NCBI GenBank assembly: GCA_014607495.2 | Contig: CP053160.1 | Location: forward strand, 2,852,001 to 2,916,000 | Reading direction: 5' to 3' | Source: Carposina sasakii | Taxonomy: Eukaryota > Arthropoda > Insecta > Lepidoptera > Carposinidae | Length of the DNA: 64,000 bases | In this document: in pieces, positions 48,001 through 58,771 of the stretch | Position numbering within the stretch: position 1 is the first letter of the stretch | Layout: each line of letters opens with the position of its first letter | Translations under genes and position numbers: made by a program | Notes under the pieces: generated by a model | Told to the model about the DNA's origin: nothing | What the model saw: the letters and a program-made list of their open reading frames with translations, nothing else | Database searches by the model: none

Positions 48001-49162
48001 TAATTTTACGGTAATTTCTATCTCTTCTGATATTGTTCCTTTACTTCTTTGTAACTTTGGTGAGGGAGGGTAGGTTACCTATTAGGTAATATTAAAGTAA
48101 AGTAAAATAGTGTAGTAATTAAGTAGGTACCTATTTAGTTTTTAACATTAACAATGTTATGTAATTTTGTAGATTTAATACATAAACGATTTGAATCAAC
48201 AAAAGATTCTACATCATCTTTAGAGGACAACGTTATGAAAACAAGTGAAAAAGCATATGGTACCTCGCATGAGATAGAGATTATAACGTTTTTGATACTA
48301 AATATTTTTGAAACATAATAAATATTAGAATGTTTCATCTATTATGCTTTTGTTTATTAGTCTGAACAATTGAGTGTTATAACTAAAGAAAAATAATTTA
48401 GTGTGAATTTGCCACTTATCCGAACTAAAATGCGTATCACAAGAAAAAAGTGTGTCTTAGTCTTAGTGGCAACGTAATATTTAACTCGAGCTTCCTTATA
48501 TGTATGCCAATGCGCAGTGCTGTTGGCATTGGTCTTCCGTAGTACTTAAAAAATAGCTGAAGGATTGTTTTTTTTACAGATTCGATAAATGCATCAGTGG
48601 ACACAACGAAGAAGGCGGCCGAAGATGCAAAGGAAAAGGCCAGACAGGCTGCCGAGGCCGCCAAAGAGGAGGCAAAGAGAGTGGCCAGTGAGTACTTTAG
48701 TGTATTTTGTGTCCCCATTTTCTTATACAATATATATATTGTAATATTTAAATGAAAAATATAATCATTCTGTAGATACGGCAGTAGAAGAATCAAAGAA
48801 GGCTGCTGAGAAAGCTGCATCAGATGCATCCAACGCAGTCAATAGCACAGTCGATAACACTCTGAAGCGGGTGGAGGCAGCAGCAGATGAGGGACTCAAG
48901 AATGCTGGGCATGTAGTGGACTCCAAACTCAAGGATGCTGACAAATACTTGAACGAAAAACGTGATACGGTATATTATCATTACGTATTACTTATTGAAT
49001 TTACTAAATGTAGTTATATTTCCTAAAGTAAACAATCTTTATGTTATGAAAACTTTAATGCTTCTTTTTCAGTTGGTGAACAACTTGTCAACTACTGTCC
49101 ACGATGGATCTGAGAGTGCAGCTGGTTTCCTTAGCAAGGGGCTGACTGCTTTCCAGAAGTGA
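36014..49162 (+). CDS. 11-mer amphipathic-repeat protein (perilipin-4/LEA-like), about 29 exons
   Basis: Exons: 36014-36032, 42338-42517, 43241-43375, then the repeat array (43615-47768), 47929-47994, 48173-48259, 48580-48687, 48776-48969, 49073-49162. The CDS sums to 2853 bases, 950 residues. The start MFSGIAG has an in-frame TGA upstream. The N-terminus is charged (FERKKKDAEQIASEKAQEAA). The middle is 21 exon-coded repeats of mostly 33 or 29 residues. These are rich in T, V, A, S and K with no Trp or Pro, as in helices that bind lipid weakly over long lengths. The C-terminal part is LEA-like (AKEKARQAAEAAKEEAKRVA) and ends LSKGLTAFQK. No signal peptide or membrane span is seen, so it is probably cytosolic. 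By analogy it may coat lipid droplets or membranes, or act as a desiccation-type protectant (inference). The family is not recognised by name. The first intron is 6.3 kb. Confidence 0.82.
38650..38940. mobile_element. Foldback MITE, about 290 bp
   Basis: Arms ggatgggcaaaat, gtccccaccgaccaataacg and ggaaagctctttttgtgact on the left mirror agtcacaaaaagagctttcc, cgttattgttcggtggggac and atttttgcccatcatcc on the right. It lies in the first intron of the 11-mer gene. Confidence 0.82.
39128..39302 (+). repeat. Retroposon starting actagtggcccgcccgcgct
   Basis: Contains gcttcgcttcggtacatata and aatcggttcagtcgttttcg, and ends in ttttatatataagaag. It is the same general architecture as the gactccgtccgcgtgg family. 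Confidence 0.55.
42540..42870 (+). repeat. Retroposon, gactccgtccgcgtgg family, full-length copy
   Basis: actctagtagacgcccgcga at the start, then atcggttcagccgtttctga, and the end near cgttacatttttattatatg. It inserted in intron 2 of the 11-mer gene, about 20 bases past the donor at 42518. Confidence 0.75.
43066..43130. repeat. Small hairpin, about 24-bp arms
   Basis: taagtatctgataaaacaca and gtgatttatcagatactta pair around ttattgggttggata. It lies in intron 2 of the 11-mer gene. Confidence 0.55.
43615..47768 (+). repeat. Tandem array of 21 homologous phase-1 exons encoding 33/29-residue repeats
   Basis: Exons: 43615-43680 (66 bp), 43795-43881, 43968-44054 (87 each), 44167-44265 (99), 44356-44442 (87), 44587-44685, 44765-44863, 44972-45070, 45180-45278 (99 each), 45381-45467 (87), 45567-45665, 45827-45925, 46012-46110, 46187-46285, 46534-46632, 46767-46865 (99 each), 46960-47046 (87), 47123-47221, 47314-47412 (99), 47510-47596 (87), 47670-47768 (99). 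Nearly all open with (D/E)(T/S)VA.T and close with AK or AR plus one base. Each begins after tag with AT/AC/AA and ends AAA or AGA plus G. Every intron is therefore phase 1 and any exon can be dropped or added without a frameshift. The first 11-mer is typically DTVANTVHSTV. The 29-residue form lacks four residues after position 7. Confidence 0.9.
44517..44549 (+). other. 33-bp candidate microexon or exon relic
   Basis: Between tag and gtaaca lies exactly 33 bp, in the same phase as its neighbours, encoding one 11-mer (DTVTNTISSTV). The gap to the next exon (44587) is only 37 bases, too short for an ordinary intron. Joint inclusion with that exon is therefore unlikely. It looks like a partial duplication of the start of exon 44587-44685 plus its acceptor. 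Confidence 0.5.
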
Positions 49163-49284
49163 AAAGCCAATATACTGATTTTAACCACCTTAAGTTATAA
49201 TTCACCGATTTACAGTCATAATTTAGTTACTCAATATTATTAGTACCTACCTGCATTATACACGTCATACCGTGTATTTATATC

Positions 49285-49307
49285 ATATATATATATATAT
49301 ATATATA
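49285..49307. repeat. (AT)n microsatellite
   Basis: An uninterrupted run of about 11 AT units in the 3' flank of the 11-mer gene. Confidence 0.8.
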
Positions 49308-49433
49308 AAATGGATCTGACTAAAAGTTGAAGATGAAGTTGAGATGATTGCATTGAAAACAATTTGTTCTTCAGACGCACTTATTGAATCTTATTATTTT
49401 AACGTTAACTTTGTGTAAAATATTTATTATTTT

Positions 49434-49442
49434 ATATTAAAC
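49434..49442 (+). terminator. Possible polyadenylation signal of the 11-mer repeat gene
   Basis: tattaaaca contains ATTAAA about 275 bases after the stop codon (49160-49162). No nearer canonical AATAAA was found. Confidence 0.3.
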
Positions 49443-50609
49443 ATTTATTATAGGTTACTGATATTTCTGTAATTTGATGTTTTATATTTTATTTCAAAAC
49501 ATGATTATAATTGTTTAGATTTCATTATGTTAATATGTCATTATTTAGCACTAAGATTATGTTCTAGGTACTGACTAACAAGTATAAACATTGTTTATTA
49601 TTATGTTATATTTAGTCACAACATAAAATCTCATAATTTAATCATTACAATGTTGTCCATGGCGATTTATATTATTCATTGCTGTTCTTGCATTTTAAAT
49701 GCATTTTACTCAGCTTAGCACAAATACAACAAAATAAGTATGTTTATGCCGACCGTCCAACAAAGTAGCTTACACGTATTACCTATCTACATTGTGATGA
49801 AATAGGTTCATCTTACTTTCAGTTACATGTACCTATACAATCTGTATTCACACAAACTATCAGATGATAACAATGCTTTTATTAAAATATTTATACGGAT
49901 TTCATAAAATATATATTTATGTCGTAAATAGTACCTAAAGTAGGTACTAAGATAAGATTCTGCTTGGCAGTATATTTTATAATGAAAATATTTAAGATCG
50001 TTGATTGAAATTATGGTTCTATACCTGTTTCATTGCGCTATATAGCCTGTTGTTGTTGCTTTCCGATATTTCAGGAAGCATAATATTAAATAAAAATGTG
50101 TTTTGGATATTGTTCATAAATTATATTACAGTAAAAAAAATTGTTTATGTGACAGTTTATGTTGTTAATTTAATTAAATACATATTTTATTACATGTACC
50201 AGCGACTTTTGATTCTTATGATCTTGACTTATCTTGACCGAACATAGCATTCTTACCAATATTTACAACGCATTTATTAACTGCATTAACTGCGCTCAAT
50301 TTATTTCGGTTTACGTAGGAAAAAAGCTATATTTTTTATAGGTGAGAACAAAAAAGCTAAGATTTTTAGTTATACACTGATTCATAACATTGATTTGATT
50401 AAATAACATTTATATTACAAAGTATTACCCTCGTATTACCTACAATTTTTTGGAGTTTGAATATCCCGCATTTACTCTAGCTCCGGATGTGGCAAAAATG
50501 TTGCCATATAATTGTATTTTGTTTTCTACTATGAAACAAAACGCTTCAAACTCAACCAAGATCACAAACTAAGTAGAGATGACCAAGATTAAAAGAGTGA
50601 TCTGTAAAA
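49443..50609. other. Intergenic, nothing recognised
   Basis: AT-rich sequence with only short random ORFs and no repeat structure that could be named. Confidence 0.5.
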
Positions 50610-50930
50610 CAGCGTTGCCAGATGCACGATAATTATCGTAGATCCACGATAATTTTGAGTGCCATGCCATAAAAATTAAAATTAGGTATCGCACGATAAT
50701 TCGTTCAAATTCTACGATATTTTTGTCAAATCTACGATAATTTTATAAACATCCAATTTTACCCCCAAGAATTATGAAATTTACCTCTAAAATCCACTAA
50801 ATTCCAACTCATGAGCGGGGGGGGATAGGATTGGATACCTTGTCCATATATTCTATCATGCGATAAAAACACTATAATTTTGCAACTAATATGAGATAAT
50901 TTCGCAATGTACGATCTGGCAACACTGCTG
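50610..50930. mobile_element. MITE with cagcgttgccagat ends and repeated acgataatt
   Basis: Left end cagcgttgccagatgcacga and right end tgtacgatctggcaacactg are inverted repeats. The interior repeats (c)acgataatt(t) at least five times between 50626 and 50750. Confidence 0.7.
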
Positions 50931-50949
50931 TCAAATGAAATGAGAGGTT

Positions 50950-51238
50950 TGATTACTTGTGATGTGAATCTAGTGCGTGTGCATGGTTTTATACGCAGGT
51001 AAGCTGAGTAAAACTTTAGCCGGAATACGATCTCGTCATGGGCCCATGTAAGTTGTTTCTGTAATTATTTTTCATTTTGACTAACTTTACACTTGTTCTT
51101 GAGGATTTTCCCGACGTTTCCATTCATCATCATCATTATCATCTATCATAAATTCAGAAATCATTTACTAAAGAAAATGGCTGTATGGGCTTAGTTCCCC
51201 TTGCCTTTCCTTCGGGATAAACTAAACAAAAAAAAAAT
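50950..51238 (+). mobile_element. Retroposon family C, 5'-truncated copy
   Basis: From gattacttgtgatgtgaatc to ttcgggataaactaaac plus poly(A). aaatgaaatgag flanks it at 50933-50944 and 51235-51246. Confidence 0.7.
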
Positions 51239-51275
51239 GAAATGAGAGGATTCAGCGCTTAGAATATAGACTATT

Positions 51276-51676
51276 CAGCGGGAAAAGCTGAAAGGGTGCA
51301 GGTGTAATTTTCTTGTGAAAATCAAAAATTATTTGTAAATGGCTTGCATGTGTCCGTAAAGTGATGTTTTCTTGTAGATAAGTTATATTATGATTACTTG
51401 TGATGTGAATCTAGTGCGTGTGCATGGTTTTATACGCAGGTAAGCCGAGTAAAACTTTAGCCGGATTACGATCTCTTCATGGGCGCATGTAAGTTGTTTC
51501 TGCAATATTTTTTTATTTTGACTAACTTTACACTTGTTCTTGAGGATTTTCCCGACGTTTCCATTCATCATCATCATTATCATCCATCATAAATTCAGAA
51601 ATCATTTAATAAAGACAATGGCTGTATGGGCTTAGTTCCCCTTGCCTTTCCTTCGGGATAAACTAAAAAAAAAAAT
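51276..51676 (+). mobile_element. Retroposon family C, longer copy
   Basis: From gcgggaaaagctgaaagggt to ttcgggataaactaaa plus poly(A), then aaatgaaatgag again at 51673-51684. It shares the body with 10121-11051, where a hAT element is inserted. Confidence 0.7.
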
Positions 51677-51742
51677 GAAATGAGCGACATTTTTTTTTAT
51701 AAATTATAAGGGAAATTATAAAATTACCGTAGAAAATTACAG

Positions 51743-52946
51743 ATGGCTTCTATAGTCAGAGCAGGTTTAAGCCATGTTAAGAATGCAATTTTCCCAAATT
51801 CAATTCGGACTATTTGCACTTCGAATCCTCTAAACGTAAAAGAAAGTAAGTATAGTAAACATAACCTCAATTAAGGCTGAAATATGTAAGTTTTGTATTA
51901 AATTATTATTTTCAGTACTGGTAAAGAAAGAAGGCTCAACATTAGTGGTAGAAGCGGTCACAAAACCATCGCCTCGTGTAGAGTTATTAGTACGTCCTGT
52001 GGAACCGCAGTCTACGGGTGAAACAACTCCACAAACAAGTACTTGTTATATGTGCGCTCTAGGCCTTGATGTAAAGCACACAGACGTGTTGATACTTAGT
52101 CAATTTGTCCGTTCTGACGGCTGTATGTTACCGCGACGTATCACAGGTTTGTGTAAGCGTCAGCAGAAGAAGATCGGAACAATGGTTACAATGGCACAGA
52201 AAGCAGGTTAGCTTTGAATCATTTCTAATAGAATGATTCTATAAGAATCTACTGCTTACTACCTTAATATGCAGACATCAGTTCCATGCCAGAGTGTAAA
52301 TAAGCATTGTTAAAATGTAAATAACCTTAGATGAATTATGACTATATTCAGTGACTGCACTCAAAAAATGGCACTACAAATAGCTGCTCAAATGTATGGC
52401 TGGGTGTCTATTGTCATAAATTTGAGTCAAGCAAAGTCAAGTCTTATGGTAACTGCATAAGATTCAAGTTTAAAAATGTGATCTAATGTAGTTATTAAGT
52501 TTGTATGGATTCACTTGTGCCACTTTTTATAAATATTTTATTATGAGACCCCATGTCTACCTATAATCACGTCACTGTAAATAACCAAGTAAATTCAAAT
52601 ACCGTTGGTAGCAGTGAATGCATTAATACTTGTTTACTCTATGCAAAGTGCAGGTGTGAAGAAAAATCATCATATGTATATGGTTCAACTTATCAGTATT
52701 TTTTATTTCTCTCCACTATAAGTGTAAACAAATCTTTAGTGCAAGTAGGCTTTTGCCATGTTTAATGTTTCATTCTCTTTGATTACTATTCCAATCTTTG
52801 CAGGTCTGATGATCAATCTAACTCCAGCGAATTGTAAAAAGAATCCCAAAAAACGTCGTGACTATAAAAAGTTCAACACATACTTTGACGAGAAAACAAT
52901 ATTCATGAGGAGAATACCTCGTCAAGAAGACCGTTTTAGAAGATAA
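51743..52946 (+). CDS. mRpS18A: Mitochondrial ribosomal protein S18A (bS18 family; mL66)
   Basis: Exons 51743-51845, 51916-52206 and 52804-52946 join in frame to 178 residues. The N-terminus is basic and Ser/Asn-rich without acids (MASIVRAGLSHVKNAIFPNS), fitting a mitochondrial presequence. The core is the S18 family block: CYMCALGLDVKHTDVLILSQ, FVRSDGCMLPRRITGLC, KRQQKKIGTMVTMAQKAGL. The C-terminus is basic and ends RQEDRFRR. The family is a structural component of the mitoribosome. In animals the S18A paralogue is found in the large subunit (family knowledge). An intron of about 600 bases precedes exon 3. Polyadenylation signal AATAAA at 52982-52987. Confidence 0.93.
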
Positions 52947-52981
52947 AAATTAGTACACCAATGAAAATAGTGTTCAAATTA

Positions 52982-52987
52982 AATAAA
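52982..52987 (+). terminator. Polyadenylation signal of mRpS18A
   Basis: AATAAA 36 bases after the stop codon. Confidence 0.65.
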
Positions 52988-53530
52988 TATTTTAGTTGTA
53001 AATGTATATTCCTTTTTGAGGGCCAAGACTGTTGTGCTGGTGCCTTTACAAGCTTAACCCTTAAATGGACAATGTTGTTTTTAAACAACATACTAAACAT
53101 CACAGATAAAATTGACCTTCTTTTAATTTTTGTTAATTTTGACAACTAGTTCTTATTTCTGAACGAATTTTGTACTTTTTTTAATGTTGGCACTATCCAA
53201 TATTTTTATGCATTTTGACTTTGAAGAAAACTTTTCTAGTGGCGCGAAACTAAGTTTTGTAGCTGTGTTCGGACGTGAAACAAAAATCGTCAATTTAAGG
53301 GTTAAACAAAATTGTCCACAGTTAACATTTTTCTATGTAGCAGTCTTGGCTCTAAGACCTCTACTCAGGGTGTGATTAACCCTTGGGGTAATTAGGCTGT
53401 AGTCCAGGGTGTGAGGATGCTAGCTAACCCTTTTCTGCTGGAACTGTTATAAATAAAGGGTTATTTTGCAATAAAATTAGGTTATTTGTGCTGCACACTT
53501 AACAAGATACAAGATCTGGGTTAGTATATA
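52988..53530. other. Intergenic, nothing recognised
   Basis: No exon or named repeat. One imperfect direct/inverted relation around ttaagggtta was seen but is too weak to call. Confidence 0.4.
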
Positions 53531-53871
53531 CACTCGCGAGCAAAAGTATGGAATCACTTACCTGAAATTGGTTCCGCGCGATCTTGAGGGTTAAATAACT
53601 AGTTAATAATAAAAAAATTAATAACCATTTTAAAGGTTATACTGTTAGCTTTAAATTGATACCAAATTAATTCAAATCACGCCAATATTTAAGAAGCTAT
53701 CCCGGATTTCGTGAAGAAGTAAGGAAAAAGGCATTTTTCAATTGTTTGATATTGATAAGTCGCGAGTTCGGCCTATTGACCCCCTATAAAAGCACGTGTT
53801 ATCGGATTTTCGCTATCAGTTGGCTTTCAGACGTTGACCGGTACACATCTCCGCTACTTTTGACCCACGAA

Positions 53872-54869
53872 AATGGATACTACTCCTTCGGCTTAGCCAG
53901 TGGGCTGTCGCTCGTCAGCTCCACATAAGCCAGTCCTGTGTTTCGAAAGTTTATAAACGCTTTCGGGAGACTGGTGGCTTTATCCCAAGAACAAGATCTG
54001 GACGTCGCCGGTGCACATCGGAGAGAGATGACCGTTTTATTGTGTCGACTTCTCTTCGAAATCGTCACTTGACTGGCGTCGACGTCCAACAGGAGCTCAG
54101 AGATGTGCGTGGGGTAGCTGTCAGCGAGTGGACAGTTCGTTGAAGGCTCAAGCAAGCGAATTTGAGTCCTAAAAGGCCAGCCATAGGCCCAAAACTGACG
54201 GCAGCTCACCGACAAGCACGTCTTCAATTTGCTCGCAACCATCTTGATTGGGAAGTCGAGCAATGGAGGCGAGTTCTGTTCTCTGACGAGTGCAGAATGT
54301 GTTTGAACGGAAGCGATCGAAGAGGTCGGGTGTATAGGCGCCCTGGAGAGCGATTTGCGCAGTGCTGTTTCGCTGAAACAGTGGCTTATGGGGGCGGTTC
54401 TTGTATGATGTGGGCCGGTATTTCTTTCGACGGTAAAACGGAGCTTGTTTTCGTGCCTGGCGGGGGACGTGGAGGCGGTCTAACTTCAGACCTATACATC
54501 ACCGATATTCTGCTGGAACATGTCGTTTCCTATGCGGAATATATCGGTGATGACTTCCTCCTTATGCAAGATAACGCTCGTTGTCACACTTCCCGTGCTA
54601 CAACTCAATACCTCGAAGAAGTCGGTATCGCCACATTAGACTGGCCAGCGCTCAGCCCGGATTTGAACCCAATTGAGCACGTGTGGGACGAACTGAAGAG
54701 GAGGGTTCGTTCCAGAAATACTGCTCCTTCAAGTCTAAATGACTTGAAATCATCTTTGATAGAGGAGTGGGAAGGTATTCCACAAGAATCCATACAGAAG
54801 CTGATCAGGTCAATGAAGAACCGTCTTCGAGCCGTTGTTAGGGCTAGGGGAGGGAATACAAAATATTGA
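53872..54869 (+). pseudogene. Tc1-like transposase, lightly broken
   Basis: The intact stretch 54162-54869 carries the catalytic landmarks: first D in LFSDECR, second D in LMQDNARCHTS, and SPDLNPIEHVWDEL with the final acidic residue. The HTH-bearing N-terminal third is readable upstream (SQWAVARQLHISQS, KVYKRFRETGGF, EWTVR). It has one frameshift near 53893 and one in-frame stop TGA at 54141 (probably a former CGA). It encodes a cut-and-paste transposase acting on the element's inverted repeats. Few lesions suggest fairly recent activity. Confidence 0.85.
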
Positions 54870-55091
54870 ATTTCAATTTTGAGCCTAAATAAAATTTTTA
54901 TTAATTAATTTTTGTTGTTTTCTTCATTCATATTTTTTCCATATTTCCTTGTTTTCCTACCTCCTTCACTTAATCCCCAATACTCGTAGCACCTGAACTA
55001 TTGGTGTGATTTAAATGAATTTCATATCAATTTAAAGCTAACAGTTTAACCTTTAAAACGGTGCCACTTTTATTATTATTAACTATTTTTT

Positions 55092-56651
55092 AACCGACTT
55101 CAAAAAGAGAGGTTATCAATTCGTCTGTATGTTTTTTTTTATTTTTTTTATTTTTTATGTGTGTTACCTCAGAACTCCGTCATTTTTAAACCGATTTCAA
55201 TTTTTTTTTTATAGTTGGTCATAGTATACTTCCAGGTTGGTCCCATATTCACCACATCAGGATCTGGTGATGGGATCTTGGAGAAATCGAGGGCAATCCT
55301 CGAATATTGTAGGCACATGTAGTCTGTTTTTATACTTTTACTGAGCGTTTTGGTCACCTACATATAAAACATAACATCTGATGATGGAATCTCTAAGGAA
55401 TCTAGGGATATCCTCAAATATAAAAGGCACGAGTAGTCCGTTTTTAGATTTTTATAGAGAATTTTGGTCAGCTACACATAATATAAAGGAAACGAGGGTC
55501 TGATGCTGGAGCCGCCGAAAAACAGATAGTGGAACTTTTTAGTAACAAAATCCCCCTATGGCAGGGGGGGGCCTACGTCCAGTAATGGACTGCAATAGGC
55601 TTATGAAGATGAAGATAATTGTGTTAAGTCATGAAATTATATGTTGCGTTAAGCCGTGTCCGAAGTAAGATGGTTATAGAGAAAGAGGTAGAAATGAGAA
55701 TAACGAGATGACGGATAATAGGGATGAATGAAAGAAGAGTACCTACATATTGCACCGACGGAAGAAGGAGTGTAATTATATGTTGCTTAAATAAGTGTGT
55801 ACATGGCTGTTGTGCTGCCAAATCTCTTATATTCCTCCGAGGCGTGGTGCATGTACCGTCGCCACATACGCACTCTGGATCGATTCCACCTCAAGTGCCT
55901 CCGATCCATCATGAGAATCAGATGGTCCAACCGAGTGCGTAATACCGAAGTATTGCGAAGAGCCAATGTAAGTGCCATTGAGGCCTACTTAATGCGTCGG
56001 CAGCTTCGGTGGTGCGGTCATGTGTCTCGTATGGCGGAGGAGAGATTGGCTAAGCGTATCTTCTTTTCTGAACTGGAGGAGGGCAAGCGGAAACGCGGCG
56101 GGCAACTCCTCAGATACAAAGATGTTCAGAAAAGACATATGAAGAGATGCAATATAGATCCATCTAAATGGGAAGTTTTGTCAGCACAACGACCAGAGTG
56201 GCGCAGGACGGTGATAAAGCAAGTACACGAGTTCGAGGAGCAGCTTCAAGCTGACCTTGACGCTAAACGTGATGAACTAAAGACTCGTCCTCCTGCTGCC
56301 ATTATCTATAATACAATAATGGCGCACTAACCTATCCTCTGTGTTCGGGCGTTCAGGGCGAATATTGGCTATGTAAATGTAAGCCATCTCCGAGCGCATG
56401 AACGCCAACTTAGTAATATCTAAGAGTAGAAGTGGTCGCCATGACCGAAATTGGTCGGAGGTCATCATTAATCGTAAAGTTTCGAAGCCTAGTCTTTTTT
56501 CTCTTTTGTCATGTGGCCTATTTTATATAAAAATTATATAAATCTAACAATATTATGCCTCTTAAACTTCGTACACGGCTTAACGCAATATATATTTGCC
56601 CTTTAGTTAAATTTTACTTTAGTAAGCTCGAGTTTTGGGAGGAAGTCGGTT
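55092..56651 (+). mobile_element. Composite element, copy 1, inserted in the Tc1-like right repeat
   Basis: Bounded by aaccgacttc and gaagtcggtt. Contents: a 470-bp leader, an RTE 3' end (ggcctacgtccagtaatgga at about 55571), and a LINE ORF segment. The ORF segment is enclosed by an inner inverted pair gttgcgttaagccgtgtccg (about 55643) / acacggcttaacgcaatata (about 56573). Nearly identical to 57160-58771. Confidence 0.75.
55797..56330 (+). pseudogene. LINE reverse-transcriptase C-terminal ORF, copy 1
   Basis: A 177-residue open frame: [49 protein letters not shown] and [14 protein letters not shown]. This is the post-RT tail of RTE-like LINEs; the catalytic RT domain is absent. It is a remnant, not a working gene. 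Confidence 0.8.
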
Positions 56652-56779
56652 TTTTAGTACTCAAGACCGCGCGGAATCAATTTCAGGTAAGTGATTCCAT
56701 ATTTTTGCTCGCGAGTGTAGTTACAAACTGTAATGCATCAAGGGAATTTAATCCATATGGAACAAAAAGCTCATAGCAG

Positions 56780-57146
56780 AAAGTAGAATGTGAGGTCTTG
56801 CTCTTATGAAGCGAGATGCAAAAGACATCATATACCACCTTTGTATATAAGACATAATATAGCTGATATTGTACTTTTAAATAAAATTGCTTAAAGTAAA
56901 GTAGATGCCCCACAGCTATTATCACTAATTGATATAAAAGTACCATCTAGATTAACTATTCGAAAACCTATTTTTCTGTCTGTACTAAAATCAAAAAGTA
57001 ACTAGGCAAAATTCATTTTTTATCAGGGCGCCTTCTGAGTTCAACAAGCTAGCGCGGCAAGCTAATCTAGACCTGATTAATACAAAAATAAACACGTTTA
57101 AGGCGATATTATCCAAAGAGTGGTTCGATGAGCATGTGGTTCTCTA
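56780..57146 (+). pseudogene. Degenerate LINE ORF fragment between the composite elements
   Basis: Broken frames read EARCKRHHIPPLYIRHN, then DAPQLLSLIDIKVPSRLTIR and, after a shift, LDLINTKINTFKAILSKEWF. This pattern is typical of the C-terminus of jockey-type LINE proteins. Stops and shifts are visible. Confidence 0.5.
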
Positions 57147-57159
57147 AGCTTTTCTTTTT

Positions 57160-58771
57160 AACCGACTTCAAAAAGAGAGGTTATCAATTCGTCTGTATGT
57201 TTATTTTTTTTATTTATTTTTTATGTGTGTTACCTCAGAACTCCGTTATTTATGAACCGATTTCAATTTTTTTTTATAGTTGGTCATGGTATACTTCCAG
57301 GTTGGTCCCATATTCACCACATCAGGATCTGATGATGGGATCTTGGAGAAATCGAGGGCAATCCTCGAATATTGTAGGCACATGTAGTCTGTTTTTATAC
57401 TTTTACTGAGCGTTTTGATCACCTACATATAAAACATAACTTCTGATGATGGAATCTCTAAGGAATCTAGGGATATCCTCAAATATAAAAGGCACGAGTA
57501 GTCCGTTTTTAGATTTTTATAGAGAATTTTGGTCAGCTACACATAATATAAAGGAAACGAGGGTCTGATGATGGAGCCGCCGAAAAACAGATAGTGGAAC
57601 TTTTTAGTAACAAAATCCCCCTATGGCAGGGGGGGGCCCTACGTCCAGTAATGGACTGCAATAGGCTTATGAAGATGAAGATAATTGTGTTAAGTCATGA
57701 AATTATATGTTGCGTTAAGCCGTGTCCGAAGTAAGATGGTTATAGAGGAAGAGGTAGACATGAGAGTAACGAGATGACGGATAATAGGGATGAATGAAAA
57801 AAGAGTAGGTACCTACATATTGCACCGACCCCAAATGATTGGGAACAGGGCAGGAAGATGGAGTGTAATAATATGTTGCCTAAATAAGTGTGTACATGGC
57901 TGTTGTGCTGCCAAATCTCTTATATTCCTCCGAGTCGTGGTGCATGTACCGTCGCCACATACGCACTCTGGATCGATTCCACCTCAAGTGCCTCCGATCC
58001 ATCATGAGAATCAGATGGTGCAACCGAGTGCGTAATACCGAAGTATTGCGAAGAGCCAATGTAAGTGCCATTGAGGCCTACTTAATGCGTCGGCAGCTTC
58101 GGTGGTGCGGTCATGTGTCTCGTATGACGGAGGAGAGATTGGTTAAGAGCATCTTCTTTTCTGAACTAGAGGAGGGCAAGCGGAAACGCGGCGGGCAACT
58201 CCTCAGATACAAAGATGTTCAGAAAAGACATGAAGAGATGCAATATAGATCCATCTAAATGGGAAGTTTTGTCAGCACAACGACCAGAGTGGCGCAGGAC
58301 GGTGATAAAGCAAGTAGGTACACGAGTTCGAGGAGCAGCGTCAAGCTGACCTTGACGCTAAACGTGATGAACTAAAGACTCGTCCTCCTGCTGCCATTAT
58401 CTATAATACAATAATGGCGCACTAACCTGTCCTCTGTGTGCGCGGGCGTTCAGGGCGAAGATTGGCTATGTAAATGTAAGCCATCTCCGAGCGCATGAAC
58501 GCCAACTTAGTAATATCTAGGAGTAGAAGTGGTCGCCATGACCGAAGTTGGTCGGAGGTCATCATTATCATCATAATCATCATATTGTCAGACGTAAAGT
58601 TTCGAAGCCTAGTCCTTTTTCTCTTTTGTCATGTGGCCTATTTTATATAAAAATTATATAAATCTGACAATATTATGCCTCCTAAACTTCGTACACGGCT
58701 TAACGCAATATATATTTACACTTTAGTTAAATTTTACTTTAGTAAGCTCGAGTTTTGGGAGGAAGTCGGTT
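57160..58771 (+). mobile_element. Composite element, copy 2
   Basis: Same ends (aaccgacttc, gaagtcggtt) and same internal order as 55092-56651, over about 1.6 kb with few differences. Small insertions are seen, for example extra bases near 57830-57855 and 58565-58590. Confidence 0.75.
57890..58258 (+). pseudogene. LINE reverse-transcriptase C-terminal ORF, copy 2, frameshifted
   Basis: Same protein as the ORF at 55797-56330 up to the RKDVQKRH region. There a 2-base deletion (agacatgaag in place of agacatatgaag) shifts the frame and ends it. Confidence 0.78.

Larger units (their letters stand above)
53531..56717 (+). mobile_element. Tc1/mariner-type transposon with long inverted repeats, interrupted by an insertion
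   Basis: Left end cactcgcgagcaaaagtatg and right end catatttttgctcgcgagtg are inverted repeats flanked by TA (53529-53530, 56718-56719). The repeats run inward about 170 bp: gaatcacttacctgaaatt matches aatttcaggtaagtgattc, and ctgttagctttaaattgat matches atcaatttaaagctaacag at 55028-55048. The right repeat is split by an insertion (55092-56651). Without the insert the element is about 1.63 kb. Confidence 0.88.

Noticed and set aside
48437..48829. 130-residue minus-strand ORF
   Set aside because: Antisense of exons 48580-48687 and 48776-48969 of the 11-mer gene, whose alanine/lysine codons produce a spurious frame.
55787..55978. 63-residue minus-strand ORF, repeated at 57880-58071
   Set aside because: Antisense of the LINE ORF remnants; the plus-strand reading carries the known LINE motifs.
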